A stretch of 64,000 bases of DNA from Pseudomonas sp. HS6 (GTDB taxonomy: Bacteria; Pseudomonadota; Gammaproteobacteria; Pseudomonadales; Pseudomonadaceae). This document shows, piece after piece, positions 1 through 8,014 of the stretch. The stretch lies in contig NZ_CP067412.1 in assembly GCF_023375815.1 (NCBI RefSeq), forward strand, positions 5,022,001 to 5,086,000, given 5' to 3'. The notes beneath the pieces were generated by a model. That model did no database searches and had not been told where the DNA came from. It was given only the letters and a program-made list of their open reading frames with translations. Every line of letters begins with the position of its first letter. Position 1 is the stretch's first letter. The translations under genes and the position numbers were made by a program.

Positions 1-51
1 GTTTTGAAGGCTGGCGCGGTTTACCAAAAATAAACCAAGCCAGTCCCCGAG

Positions 52-75
52 AAGCCGGCCACAAGCCGGCTTTTT
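52..75 (+). terminator. Rho-independent terminator of an upstream gene
   Basis: A perfect 8-bp stem (AAGCCGGC at 52-59, GCCGGCTT at 65-72) with a 5-nt loop is followed by a short T-run ending at 75. It presumably ends a plus-strand gene lying before the window. No gene is seen in bases 1-227. Confidence 0.75.
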
Positions 76-227
76 AATGCCTGCTGAAAAGTCGGTCGGG
101 TGTCGGTTTACAGTCAGAGCGCTGTGCAAGGGCGCCTGCACAACTCATCGCACAACAGAGCCCCGCCTGCTGGAAGCGACGGCAACTCTGATTGCTCAAG
201 CCACCCCCACAAGGACGTTCAACATCG

Positions 228-659
228 ATGCCCAAAACCATCACTTCAAACATGAAATCCGCTGGCCTGACAGCAGCCTTGTGCCTTTGTCTTTCAGGCT
301 GCGTTGGAGCAATCGTATCGCTCCCGGAAAAGACAACCGTCAAGACAGATGCTTATAAAGCGCAAAGCTATCGGTCCATCACACCGCAAATCAGCAGAAC
401 GGTCACATCGACGCCTACACGGGAATGGTGCGGGATAACCGTTTGGGCACTGATCATTCCGGTGCCATTGAAACTGCCGGTGTGTACATCGTATTTCGAG
501 CAGTCCTTCGGCAACGACGAGTTCGGAAACGAAGCCGTTCTGCTCGACTCGCAACAAACAGTGCCATCCCCTTTCTACGCCTGCGGCCCATTCATGATGT
601 TGGGACCGATCGTCCATGGTTACCAAGGCAATGCGCTTTGCGGTGTTTTTCCGAAATGA
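228..659 (+). CDS. Small outer-membrane lipoprotein of unknown function
   Basis: This is a 143-residue protein with a short charged start, a hydrophobic stretch and a lipobox (LSGC, lipidated Cys near residue 21), so it should be exported and lipidated. The mature part has several cysteines and a glycine-rich end that mentions no family I can name with certainty; short YceK/YidQ-type lipoproteins are a possible resemblance. I chose the ATG at 228 because an AAGGA lies 12 nt upstream. The frame stays open to a TTG at 192, and another ATG at 252 also leaves a valid signal peptide. It lies alone between a terminator and mrr. Confidence 0.6.
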   Translation: MPKTITSNMKSAGLTAALCLCLSGCVGAIVSLPEKTTVKTDAYKAQSYRSITPQISRTVTSTPTREWCGITVWALIIPVPLKLPVCTSYFEQSFGNDEFGNEAVLLDSQQTVPSPFYACGPFMMLGPIVHGYQGNALCGVFPK

Positions 660-788
660 TGTTGAACTGACATAGCGACTTACGCTTTCACCTGCCAACG
701 CTTTCGTCGCGAAGCCCTCCATATCAACCGTTGATTTACAATCGCCATCCGATCAGCACGAAAACACTTTCAGCACAGGGATGCGCCC

Positions 789-1709
789 ATGTCCGTTCCA
801 ACCTACGATCAGTTCATTGAGCCGATCCTGCGTTTTCTCGCCACAAAACCCGAGGGTGCAATCGCTCGGGACGCCCACGAAGCAGCGGCAAAAATGCTGC
901 AACTGACTGAAGATCAGCGCGAAGAACTGATCGCCAGTGGTCAGGCTACCTACAAGAACCGATCAGGCTGGGCGCACGACCGACTCAAGCGTGCCGGTCT
1001 TTCGAGCAGTGCAAAGCGCGGCTATTGGAAGCTGACCGATGCGGGGGTGCAGTACGCCAAAGAGCACACACTTCCACTGTCAGCCAAGGACGTGGAGCAT
1101 TTGGCAATCGGATACATGAACGTAAAGCTGAAAGTTGCCCCAGATGCCGAACCTCTGGATGACCAGCCAAGCGTTGAGCCCGATCTGGCCTCCGCCACCG
1201 AAAGCCCCGACGACCGGCTGGAGCGAGCGCTTAAGGAATTGCGCGACGCCACGGCCGCCGACCTTTTGGACAACTTGCTGCAAGTCAGCCCTAATCGCTT
1301 TGAAGTGATCGTGCTGGATGTGCTTCATCGCCTGGGTTACGGCGCCAGCCGCAATGACTTGCAACGTGTCGGAGGTTCGGGTGATGCCGGCATCGACGGC
1401 ATTATCTCGCTCGATAAACTGGGGCTGGAGAAGGTTTACGTACAGGCCAAGCGTTGGCAGAACACGGTTGGCCGACCTGAGTTACAGGCGTTCTATGGCG
1501 CGCTCGCAGGACAAAAAGCCAAACGCGGTGTGTTTATAACCACTTCTGGCTTTACGGCGCACGCCGTCGACTTCGCCAAATCGGTGGACGGCATTGTGTT
1601 GGTAGACGGGACGCGTCTAGTGCACCTGATGATGGATCATGAGGTGGGTGTGACATCTCGTTTGTTACGCCTGCCGACGCTGGATCGCGATTACTTTGAT
1701 GAGGAGTGA
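789..1709 (+). CDS. mrr: Mrr-family type IV restriction endonuclease
   Basis: This 306-residue protein is predicted to cleave modified (methylated) foreign DNA. The first 100 or so residues look like the Mrr N-terminal winged-helix domain (a WAHDRLKRAGL segment followed by a WKLTDAG segment). The C-terminal half is the Mrr catalytic domain of the PD-(D/E)XK fold: the GDAGIDG loop is at residues 198-204 and a Q-A-K motif at 219-221, where the family often uses E/Q-x-K. Length and domain order match full-length Mrr, and there is no partner methylase, as expected for type IV. It is followed by the DarTG-like operon, suggesting a defence cluster. A weak AGGG precedes the ATG. Confidence 0.9.
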   Translation: MSVPTYDQFIEPILRFLATKPEGAIARDAHEAAAKMLQLTEDQREELIASGQATYKNRSGWAHDRLKRAGLSSSAKRGYWKLTDAGVQYAKEHTLPLSAKDVEHLAIGYMNVKLKVAPDAEPLDDQPSVEPDLASATESPDDRLERALKELRDATAADLLDNLLQVSPNRFEVIVLDVLHRLGYGASRNDLQRVGGSGDAGIDGIISLDKLGLEKVYVQAKRWQNTVGRPELQAFYGALAGQKAKRGVFITTSGFTAHAVDFAKSVDGIVLVDGTRLVHLMMDHEVGVTSRLLRLPTLDRDYFDEE

Positions 1710-1758
1710 ATTCAGGAGCCTTGCAATTCGGCCCTGTCAATCAATTCCCATATTCAGC

Positions 1759-1791
1759 TTGTGGTTAAAAGTGATGGCACACTAGAATCAC
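1759..1791 (+). promoter_or_regulatory. Predicted promoter of the darT-darT-darG operon with overlapping palindrome
   Basis: TTGTGG (1759-1764) and TAGAAT (1783-1788) with an 18-nt spacer fit a sigma-70 promoter. A GTGAT...ATCAC inverted repeat (1771-1775 and 1787-1791) overlaps the -10 and could be an autoregulatory operator. About 100 nt of leader separates it from the first start codon. Confidence 0.4.
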
Positions 1792-1894
1792 ATCGACTGT
1801 TCTACCAACCCCTACGGATCGAGGGTTACATCAGCACGGGGCGAGGCCGGGACTGAATCCAGTTTAAGTTGATGTGCAGGTCAAGGAGACCACT

Positions 1895-2476
1895 ATGTCG
1901 GACGTTAAAAGCATCAAGGATCAGAAGCTTCTCTACCATCTCACTTCGGTTGAAAACCTGGATGGAATTTTCAGGGATGGCTTGAAACCTCGCGCCGGCC
2001 TCTCGGGTTTCAAAGACGTCGCAGATGCTGAAATCCTGAAAAAGCGGCAGGCTCTGCAGCTCGATAACTACGTCCCCTTCCACTGGTTTGCGAAAAATCC
2101 ATTTGACGGAAGCGTGCAGCGCAACAGGCCGGAAGCCCAATTTGTGCTGATCTCGGTCTACAGATCAACGGCCAAGCAATACGGCTGGAAAGTTATTCCA
2201 CGCCACCCGTTAGCAGGCGACTCAATACAGCTACTTGATTACGAACAGGGGTTCGAAGCTATCGAGTGGGATGTCATGAGCAGTCGCGATTACCTGGACC
2301 CTCACTGCAAAAGCATCTGCATGGCCGAATGTCTCGCACCGGGGGTTGTTAAACCTGACGCCTTCTTCAAAATCTTCACCCCCAGCGAAGAAGTCGATGC
2401 ACTTTGCGTAGCTAAATTGCAGGCAGCCGATGTTAATGTGCAGACCAGCGTGAACCAGAGAATGTTTTATCAATGA
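1895..2476 (+). CDS. DarT-like ADP-ribosyltransferase (first of two tandem toxins)
   Basis: This 193-residue protein resembles DarT, the ADP-ribosyltransferase that modifies bases in single-stranded DNA. It can be aligned by eye with the adjoining DarT: LLYHLTSVENL matches the substrate-binding start, NYVPFHWF matches DYVPFYFT, His104 matches the conserved His, SSRDY matches RRDF, and the AEC segment with Glu145 matches the catalytic Glu of the AEAL segment. It is much diverged from its neighbour and somewhat shorter. The ATG at 1895 has AAGGAG 6 nt upstream; an earlier in-frame GTG at 1874 lacks such a site. Its stop overlaps the next ATG (ATGA), so the three genes are translationally coupled. 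Activity and target are inferred. Confidence 0.8.
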   Translation: MSDVKSIKDQKLLYHLTSVENLDGIFRDGLKPRAGLSGFKDVADAEILKKRQALQLDNYVPFHWFAKNPFDGSVQRNRPEAQFVLISVYRSTAKQYGWKVIPRHPLAGDSIQLLDYEQGFEAIEWDVMSSRDYLDPHCKSICMAECLAPGVVKPDAFFKIFTPSEEVDALCVAKLQAADVNVQTSVNQRMFYQ

Positions 2477-3117
2477 ACTACACCAGCCTGAATCCAGAGA
2501 AAGCTCTGATTTGGCGTATCGTCCATCGCGATAACCTGCCCTGGATTCTGGACAACGGTCTGCATTGCGCAAACTCGGACGTGCAGGCACCTCAGTACGT
2601 GAACATAGGCAACGTCGACTTGATCGACAAGCGCCGTTCCCGTCAGGTGCCTATTGAACCCGAAGGTGTTCTGGCCGACTACGTGCCCTTCTATTTCACG
2701 CCCTTCTCGGTGATGATGCAGAACATTCACTCTGGCTGGAGTGTGCAGCAACGCAGCAATGACGAGATCGTGATTCTGGTCTCAAGCCTTTATCGCGTTG
2801 AAGAGCTCGGCCTGCCGTTTGTCTTCACAAACGCACATGCCTATCCGAGTTGGACAGACTATTACAACGATCTGGCGAATCTCGACCAGATCGATTGGTC
2901 TATCCTTCAACGGCGCGACTTCAAGCGCGATCCTGATGACCCTCGCAAAATGGAGCGTTATCAGGCCGAAGCGCTGATCTACCATCATCTACCGATTACG
3001 GGACTGCTGGGCATCATGTGCCACACCGATGCAATGAAAATACGCATAGAACAAGACGTCGCCGCTCGAGGCCTGACGTTGCCTGTCCATGCGCGTCCCA
3101 AATGGTATTTCCAATGA
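2473..3117 (+). CDS. darT: DarT, DNA thymidine ADP-ribosyltransferase toxin
   Basis: This 214-residue protein is strongly DarT2-like. In that family the enzyme transfers ADP-ribose from NAD+ to thymidine in single-stranded DNA, stopping replication and acting in phage defence. Visible marks are the [20 protein letters not shown] start, [20 protein letters not shown], a conserved His122 in [17 protein letters not shown], and the catalytic Glu166 in RYQAEALI. Length fits the family. It starts by ATGA overlap with the preceding DarT-like gene and ends by ATGA overlap with darG, giving a tight three-gene operon. Confidence 0.93.
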   Translation: MNYTSLNPEKALIWRIVHRDNLPWILDNGLHCANSDVQAPQYVNIGNVDLIDKRRSRQVPIEPEGVLADYVPFYFTPFSVMMQNIHSGWSVQQRSNDEIVILVSSLYRVEELGLPFVFTNAHAYPSWTDYYNDLANLDQIDWSILQRRDFKRDPDDPRKMERYQAEALIYHHLPITGLLGIMCHTDAMKIRIEQDVAARGLTLPVHARPKWYFQ

Positions 3118-4199
3118 TCAGATTCATCCAGGGCAACCTGCTGGAAGCCAAGACCGAAGCCCTCGTCAACACGGTGAACACCGTGGGCGTGATGGGTAAA
3201 GGCATCGCATTGATGTTCAAAGAACGCTTTGCGCAGAACTATCGTCTGTACGCAGCGGCGTGCAAGGCCAAGGAAGTAGAAACGGGCAGGATGCACGTGA
3301 CAGCCACCAACGAACTTGATGGGCCTCGCTGGATCGTCAATTTTCCGACCAAACGTCACTGGCGCTCACCTTCGCAAATGGCCTGGATAACAGAAGGTTT
3401 GCACGACCTGCGTCGTTTTCTGATTGAAAACGACGTGAAATCCGTCGCGGTCCCGCCACTAGGTGCTGGTAACGGCGGATTGAAGTGGCCTGAGGTCCGC
3501 GAACAAATCGTTGAGGTTTTGGGTGATCTGGATGCCGACGTACTGGTGTTCGAGCCTACCAATCAATATCTGAATGTCGCCAAGCGCAGCGGTGTAGAGA
3601 AACTCACACCGGCCCGTGCCCTTATCGCCGAACTGGTTAGACGTTATTGGGTGTTGGGCATGGAATGCAGTCTGCTGGAAATCCAAAAACTGGCCTGGTT
3701 TCTTGAGCGCGCTATCGAGAAGCTGCCAGACACCGAAAACCCGCTCAACCTCCAGTTTGTCGCACATAAATACGGCCCGTACGCTAACCGTCTGGAACAT
3801 CTGCTCGATAACCTTGATGGCAGCTATCTGCATTGTGACAAGCGAATCAGTGACGCTGGCATTAGCGATGTGATCTGGTTTGATCAAGAACGCAAATCCT
3901 TTTTGCAGACTTATCTCAAGACCGAGGCCAAGGAATATGCCGAGGCCTTGGAGCAGACTGCCGAGTTGATTGACGGCTTTGAATCGCCATTTGGAATGGA
4001 GTTATTAGCGACCGTCGATTGGCTGCTGAGCCAGGAAGGCGTCAGCGCGTCTGTTCCTGCCATGCGCGAAGCACTGAAGCATTGGGAGGGTGGCGCCGGA
4101 GCTGCTGTTCGCAAGAGCAATCTGTTTGATGATCAGTCTCTTGATATTGCACTGAAGCGTCTGACTACAAGCAGCTTCCGACCTGAGTTACTAGCCTGA
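3114..4199 (+). CDS. darG: DarG, macrodomain DNA ADP-ribosylglycohydrolase antitoxin
   Basis: This 361-residue protein is the DarT antitoxin. Residues 1 to about 155 form a macrodomain ([38 protein letters not shown]) that removes ADP-ribose from DNA. The remainder, beginning near [14 protein letters not shown], matches the helical DarG C-terminal region that binds and neutralises DarT directly, including the [14 protein letters not shown] segment. The start ATG at 3114 overlaps the darT stop. Only one antitoxin follows two DarT-like toxins; whether it controls both is open. Confidence 0.93.
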   Translation: MIRFIQGNLLEAKTEALVNTVNTVGVMGKGIALMFKERFAQNYRLYAAACKAKEVETGRMHVTATNELDGPRWIVNFPTKRHWRSPSQMAWITEGLHDLRRFLIENDVKSVAVPPLGAGNGGLKWPEVREQIVEVLGDLDADVLVFEPTNQYLNVAKRSGVEKLTPARALIAELVRRYWVLGMECSLLEIQKLAWFLERAIEKLPDTENPLNLQFVAHKYGPYANRLEHLLDNLDGSYLHCDKRISDAGISDVIWFDQERKSFLQTYLKTEAKEYAEALEQTAELIDGFESPFGMELLATVDWLLSQEGVSASVPAMREALKHWEGGAGAAVRKSNLFDDQSLDIALKRLTTSSFRPELLA

Positions 4200-4259
4200 G
4201 TAACTCATCAGGCTCTGGAAAACCTCAAGCTGACTTCCCACGGCGCTATATCCAAAATC

Positions 4260-4278
4260 GGGCAGCAAGTGGCTGCCC
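4260..4278 (+). terminator. Hairpin after darG, weak terminator
   Basis: GGGCAGC (4260-4266) and GCTGCCC (4272-4278) form a 7-bp stem with a 5-nt loop, followed only by AATTT. It lies 60 nt past darG. The rest of 4200-4415 shows nothing else. Confidence 0.4.
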
Positions 4279-4415
4279 AATTTGAGTCTTCATCGCATAC
4301 TCCCTCTCAACACCTACAACACTTGCCAACCCCAACCCCCACAGTGCTAAATCCCGCGCGACAACACCCTTCACCGGCCGGATTTCGGTATTGAACCCCA
4401 CGGGGAACCCAAGGA

Positions 4416-5591
4416 ATGGCGCTCCACATCCCGACTCTGCTGGTCGTCTCGGTCTTCGTTTTCTTGTTAATGGGCCTGTTGACCCTCCACGCCTGGTATC
4501 GCGAAACCCGCGAGCGGCCGCTGGCGTATCTGGGCTGCATGATGTTGCTGGCCGCGCTGGGCATGTTGTTGGTCAGTTGGCGGGGTAAAGGGGTCGATTT
4601 CATTCCGATCGTGATCGGCAATGTGATCCTGCTGCTCAGCGCCGGGCTGAACTGGACGGCCATGCGGGTGTTTGTCGGTCGGAGGCCGTCAGTGCCGGGG
4701 ATCGTGGGCGGTGCGATCATTTGGTTGACCCTGTGTCTGATCCCCGCTTTCTACTACGCGATGCCGGCCCGCGTTGTTGCGTATTCGCTGCTCGCGTTCG
4801 GCTATGGGCTGCTGACGGCAATGGAACTCTGGCGCAGCCGCAAAAGTCTGGACGTTGCCTACACGCCCGCGCTGCTCCTGACGTTATGGCACACCGCGTT
4901 CTACGGCATCAGAAGCCTGATCGATGAGGGTTTGCCGCTGGATCAATCGCGATCCGGCGTCGGCGATGGCGCGCATTTTTTCTCTTTCATGCTGTTCGAG
5001 TCGATGCTCTACGTCATCGGCATCGCCTACATGACGCTGGCGATGGTGAAGGAGCACGCCGAACGGAAATTCAAGGCGGCTGCACTGACCGATCCGTTGA
5101 CGGGGATTGGCAATCGTCGGGCATTTCTGCTGCAAGCCGAACAACTGCTGACCATCGGCAAACGCCGGACGGAAACCGCGGCACTCTTGCTCTGCGATCT
5201 CGATCACTTCAAGCGTCTTAACGATACCTTTGGCCACCCTGCCGGTGATCAGGCATTGATCGCCTTCAGTCGGGTGATGAGCAATCAGTTGCGTAGGGGT
5301 GACGCGTTTGGGCGTATCGGTGGTGAAGAGTTCGCCTGTCTGCTGACAGGCGCCGATGAACAGATTGCCGTGCAAGTGGCCGAGCGGATTCGTGAGGCGT
5401 TTTCCGAACTGACGACTCTGGGAGCCGGCGTCCTCAGCGTCAGTATCGGTGTCGTTACGACACGGGAGTCGGGTTACGAACTGTCACGCCTGCTCTCGGA
5501 AGCCGACGAAGCGCTGTACGGTGCCAAGGATCTGGGACGCAACCGCGTGCAGACTTTGCGCAAGCTGTACCTGAGCCTCACGGATAGCTGA
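4416..5591 (+). CDS. Membrane-bound diguanylate cyclase (GGDEF)
   Basis: This 391-residue protein makes cyclic di-GMP from two GTP. The first 210 residues contain about six hydrophobic helices and form a membrane sensor of no named family. The GGDEF domain follows, with the LTDPLTGIGNRRAF entry segment, a catalytic GGEEF at about residue 302, and an intact inhibitory I-site RxxD (RRGD) five residues before it, so product inhibition is expected. There is no EAL domain. GGGGAA lies 8 nt before the ATG. Its last 14 bases overlap the 3' end of the convergent magF. Confidence 0.92.
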   Translation: MALHIPTLLVVSVFVFLLMGLLTLHAWYRETRERPLAYLGCMMLLAALGMLLVSWRGKGVDFIPIVIGNVILLLSAGLNWTAMRVFVGRRPSVPGIVGGAIIWLTLCLIPAFYYAMPARVVAYSLLAFGYGLLTAMELWRSRKSLDVAYTPALLLTLWHTAFYGIRSLIDEGLPLDQSRSGVGDGAHFFSFMLFESMLYVIGIAYMTLAMVKEHAERKFKAAALTDPLTGIGNRRAFLLQAEQLLTIGKRRTETAALLLCDLDHFKRLNDTFGHPAGDQALIAFSRVMSNQLRRGDAFGRIGGEEFACLLTGADEQIAVQVAERIREAFSELTTLGAGVLSVSIGVVTTRESGYELSRLLSEADEALYGAKDLGRNRVQTLRKLYLSLTDS

Positions 5592-6390
5592 ACGACTTCA
5601 CCAACGTCAACTCCCCGACCGCCCGCATCGGCACAATGAACGTCTCCATCTTCTCGCTCGGTGTCCCTTCCTCGGTAATCACCGTCACCTGTGCCGTGGT
5701 CAGCGGCTGCACCGCCTCTTCCCCACCCTCGTCATCCCCGCGATAACCACCGCCGAAGTAGTTCACATACACCAGATACTGCCCCTTGATCGGCGCCGGC
5801 ATGGCGAAGATTTCCGGGCCGTAACCGGTGGTCACGTCGACGTCCAATGCAGCGCCGTTGGGGGCGACGCGGTTGCCGTACCAGATATGCGCGCCATCAG
5901 GCGTGACGAGGTGCAGGTCAAGGTCAGTACCGTCGCTGTCCCAGGACAGCAGCACGCGCAGTTTGGCCGGGGTGGCGCCGCCGCTGACGTTGAGGAATTG
6001 CGTGCGGTGGCGTTGCTGGCCGTCGGGACTGCGGACTTCGACGCTGTTGCTGCCGTTGGGGAAGGAGAACGGGCGGTCAAAGCGGCCGCTGTCGTCGATT
6101 TTCAGCGGCATGCTGACGCCGTTGACGATGAGGCGGCCGGGCTCTTTGCTTTTCGGGGTGGCTTTGATTTCGCCGCTGATGCGTGCGGTATTGGCTTGGC
6201 CGACCGGGGTGTTCACCGAGGAGGCCGGGTAGTTGACGGTCTGGCGGAAGTTTTCGCCTTCGCCCTCGGGCGCGCCGCTGCGCCAGCCACCGATCGGGGT
6301 GTCGAGTTTGACGCTGTCGGCGGCCATCGCCATCGGCAATGCATTGAGCGCGCAGAGCAACAGCAAGACCTGTGGATAACGGAGTGTCAT
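5578..6390 (-). CDS. magF: MagF, secreted DUF2135 protein of the macroglobulin operon (YfaP-like)
   Basis: This 270-residue exported protein begins with a clear signal peptide (cleavage near AMAADS). The rest is a YfaP/DUF2135-type beta-rich domain; SWDSDGTDLDLHLVTPDG and the GPEIFAMPAPIKGQYLVYVNYFG segment are typical. It is the last of six minus-strand genes matching magA-F of P. aeruginosa and is a distant copy of the first gene, magA. It lies 3 nt after magE. Its molecular role is unknown; family members accompany the periplasmic macroglobulin. Confidence 0.88.
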   Translation of the reverse strand: MTLRYPQVLLLLCALNALPMAMAADSVKLDTPIGGWRSGAPEGEGENFRQTVNYPASSVNTPVGQANTARISGEIKATPKSKEPGRLIVNGVSMPLKIDDSGRFDRPFSFPNGSNSVEVRSPDGQQRHRTQFLNVSGGATPAKLRVLLSWDSDGTDLDLHLVTPDGAHIWYGNRVAPNGAALDVDVTTGYGPEIFAMPAPIKGQYLVYVNYFGGGYRGDDEGGEEAVQPLTTAQVTVITEEGTPSEKMETFIVPMRAVGELTLVKSFSYP

Positions 6391-6393
6391 GGT

Positions 6394-8013
6394 CTATTCC
6401 AGCAAAAGGTGACGGGCGAGCCCTTCGATATAGGTTTCATCCTGGCCGTTGGGGTGTGCTTCAAAGGCCAGGTGCAGGTATTCGTGAGTCAGGTCGAGGC
6501 GGTCCTGCAAAGTCAGCACGCCGCGCACATAGATGCGCTGGCGTTCGCGGTCGACGAAGGGTCGGCCGAAGGCGAGTTTGCAGACGGCGAAGGTGCTGAC
6601 TTCGTTGTAGCCGGTTTCGCTTTCCAGCTTCGGACGCCAACCGCGCCGCTGTTTTTGCAGCCAGTCTTGCGCGGCAGGCAGCGCTTCGCAGGACGCCACC
6701 GGGTTGTCCCAACGGCTGAGGCTCCCGCGCGGATAGGCATGCAGCAGAATCGCGTCGTAACGCTGGCCGGCATTGGCTTGCTCGACCGCTTGTTGCCAAG
6801 CGAGTTTGTCGGGGCCGGGTTGATCGGAGTGATAGGTGACGGTGCTGCCGGCCAGCACCAGATCCGCCGTCCACGCCGCGATGCTGCGCGACTCGGCGGA
6901 AGCTGGACGCGGTGCAACACGTTGGCGGGTGCTGCTGTCGTCGATGCTCAAACATTCGCCGTTGCGCGTGGCGTTTTGCAGCAGGTACGTGCGGATCGCC
7001 ACGGCCAATGCTTTGGCGGCTTCGGCGGGTTCGGGTTTGGCTTCACGCTCCAGCACGCGGGCGACGTACTCCTCACGATCCAGCCGAGCAACAAGCTTGC
7101 CGTTGAGCAGAAACAGTTCGCCATCGCTGTGGATATCCAGCGCATTGCCATTAGCGAATTCGACGCGAAAATCACCCTGCAATGGGCCTGAGCCAGCAAC
7201 GCGCTCACCCGACAGCACTCGCGAAACCGGATAACGCGAGAACAGTCCGACCTCAACGCATCGCCCGGCCTCCGCTGGCCAGGAAGCAGGCAACACCGTC
7301 GCCAACGCCGAACCGTAATGCCGCAAAACCATCTGACTGGTACCCCGGCCACCAGCCCAGATCGGCGAGCCGTCCTCCGTCCAGCCGGCAAATCCGCCCT
7401 GGCGTGATTGCGGGTCCTGATCGCCGAGCCAGCTCCAGGTTTTCACCCGCAAGCGGCCGCCCAGTTCACCCACGACATTGCCGTCCGCCGCGTTCAAGAC
7501 GACATCAAGCAGCACACGACGCATCTGATCCTGAGCCGGCAACAAAGACAAAACCTTCAGCAAGTCAGCCACGGAAACCCGAGTAGCCGGTTGCACCGAT
7601 GGCAGGTCCAACAACCACGACGGCGCCTGTCGCGCCTGCCAATAGGTTTTCCAATCGCCAACGGTTATGCCCAACCGCGCCGGTTCGAAATACAACCCGC
7701 AGGATTTCACCAGCGCCTGATCACGCTCGATCTTGCCGCCCGCAGTGCAGCAATAGACTTCTTCCTTCGACTGCCCACGACATTCATACGCCGGCTCTTG
7801 CGCGCCGGTATCCACCAGCCACGCGTAAACGAACACCTTCCACAGACTGCCCAGCGGCGTATTCAAAGACGAAGGCAACGGCTCGCGAGCGGTCAGTTGC
7901 GTGGTGTTCAGCGACAGCAACTCGCCCTTGTAGGCCACGCGCAACGGTTCATCCTGCGCCGTCGCCAGCGCAGGAATCACACACATCAACAGCCACAGCA
8001 GCGGCCGGGTCAT
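6394..8013 (-). CDS. magE: MagE, DUF2300 exported protein (YfaQ-like)
   Basis: This 539-residue protein starts with a signal peptide (MTRPLLWLLMCVIPALATAQ). It matches the YfaQ/DUF2300 type found in macroglobulin operons: an N-terminal part with three cysteines, a middle segment with SxxK-like serine residues, and a SpoIID-like segment (EEYVARVLEREAKPEPAEAAKALAVA, which I note as the DREEYVARVL pattern). Near the C-terminus HEYLHLAFEAH followed by E resembles a zinc-protease HExxH-like site but reads HEYLH, so metal binding is possible. The start at 8013 lies 1 nt after the magD stop. Confidence 0.85.
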   Translation of the reverse strand: MTRPLLWLLMCVIPALATAQDEPLRVAYKGELLSLNTTQLTAREPLPSSLNTPLGSLWKVFVYAWLVDTGAQEPAYECRGQSKEEVYCCTAGGKIERDQALVKSCGLYFEPARLGITVGDWKTYWQARQAPSWLLDLPSVQPATRVSVADLLKVLSLLPAQDQMRRVLLDVVLNAADGNVVGELGGRLRVKTWSWLGDQDPQSRQGGFAGWTEDGSPIWAGGRGTSQMVLRHYGSALATVLPASWPAEAGRCVEVGLFSRYPVSRVLSGERVAGSGPLQGDFRVEFANGNALDIHSDGELFLLNGKLVARLDREEYVARVLEREAKPEPAEAAKALAVAIRTYLLQNATRNGECLSIDDSSTRQRVAPRPASAESRSIAAWTADLVLAGSTVTYHSDQPGPDKLAWQQAVEQANAGQRYDAILLHAYPRGSLSRWDNPVASCEALPAAQDWLQKQRRGWRPKLESETGYNEVSTFAVCKLAFGRPFVDRERQRIYVRGVLTLQDRLDLTHEYLHLAFEAHPNGQDETYIEGLARHLLLE

Positions 8014-8014
8014 G

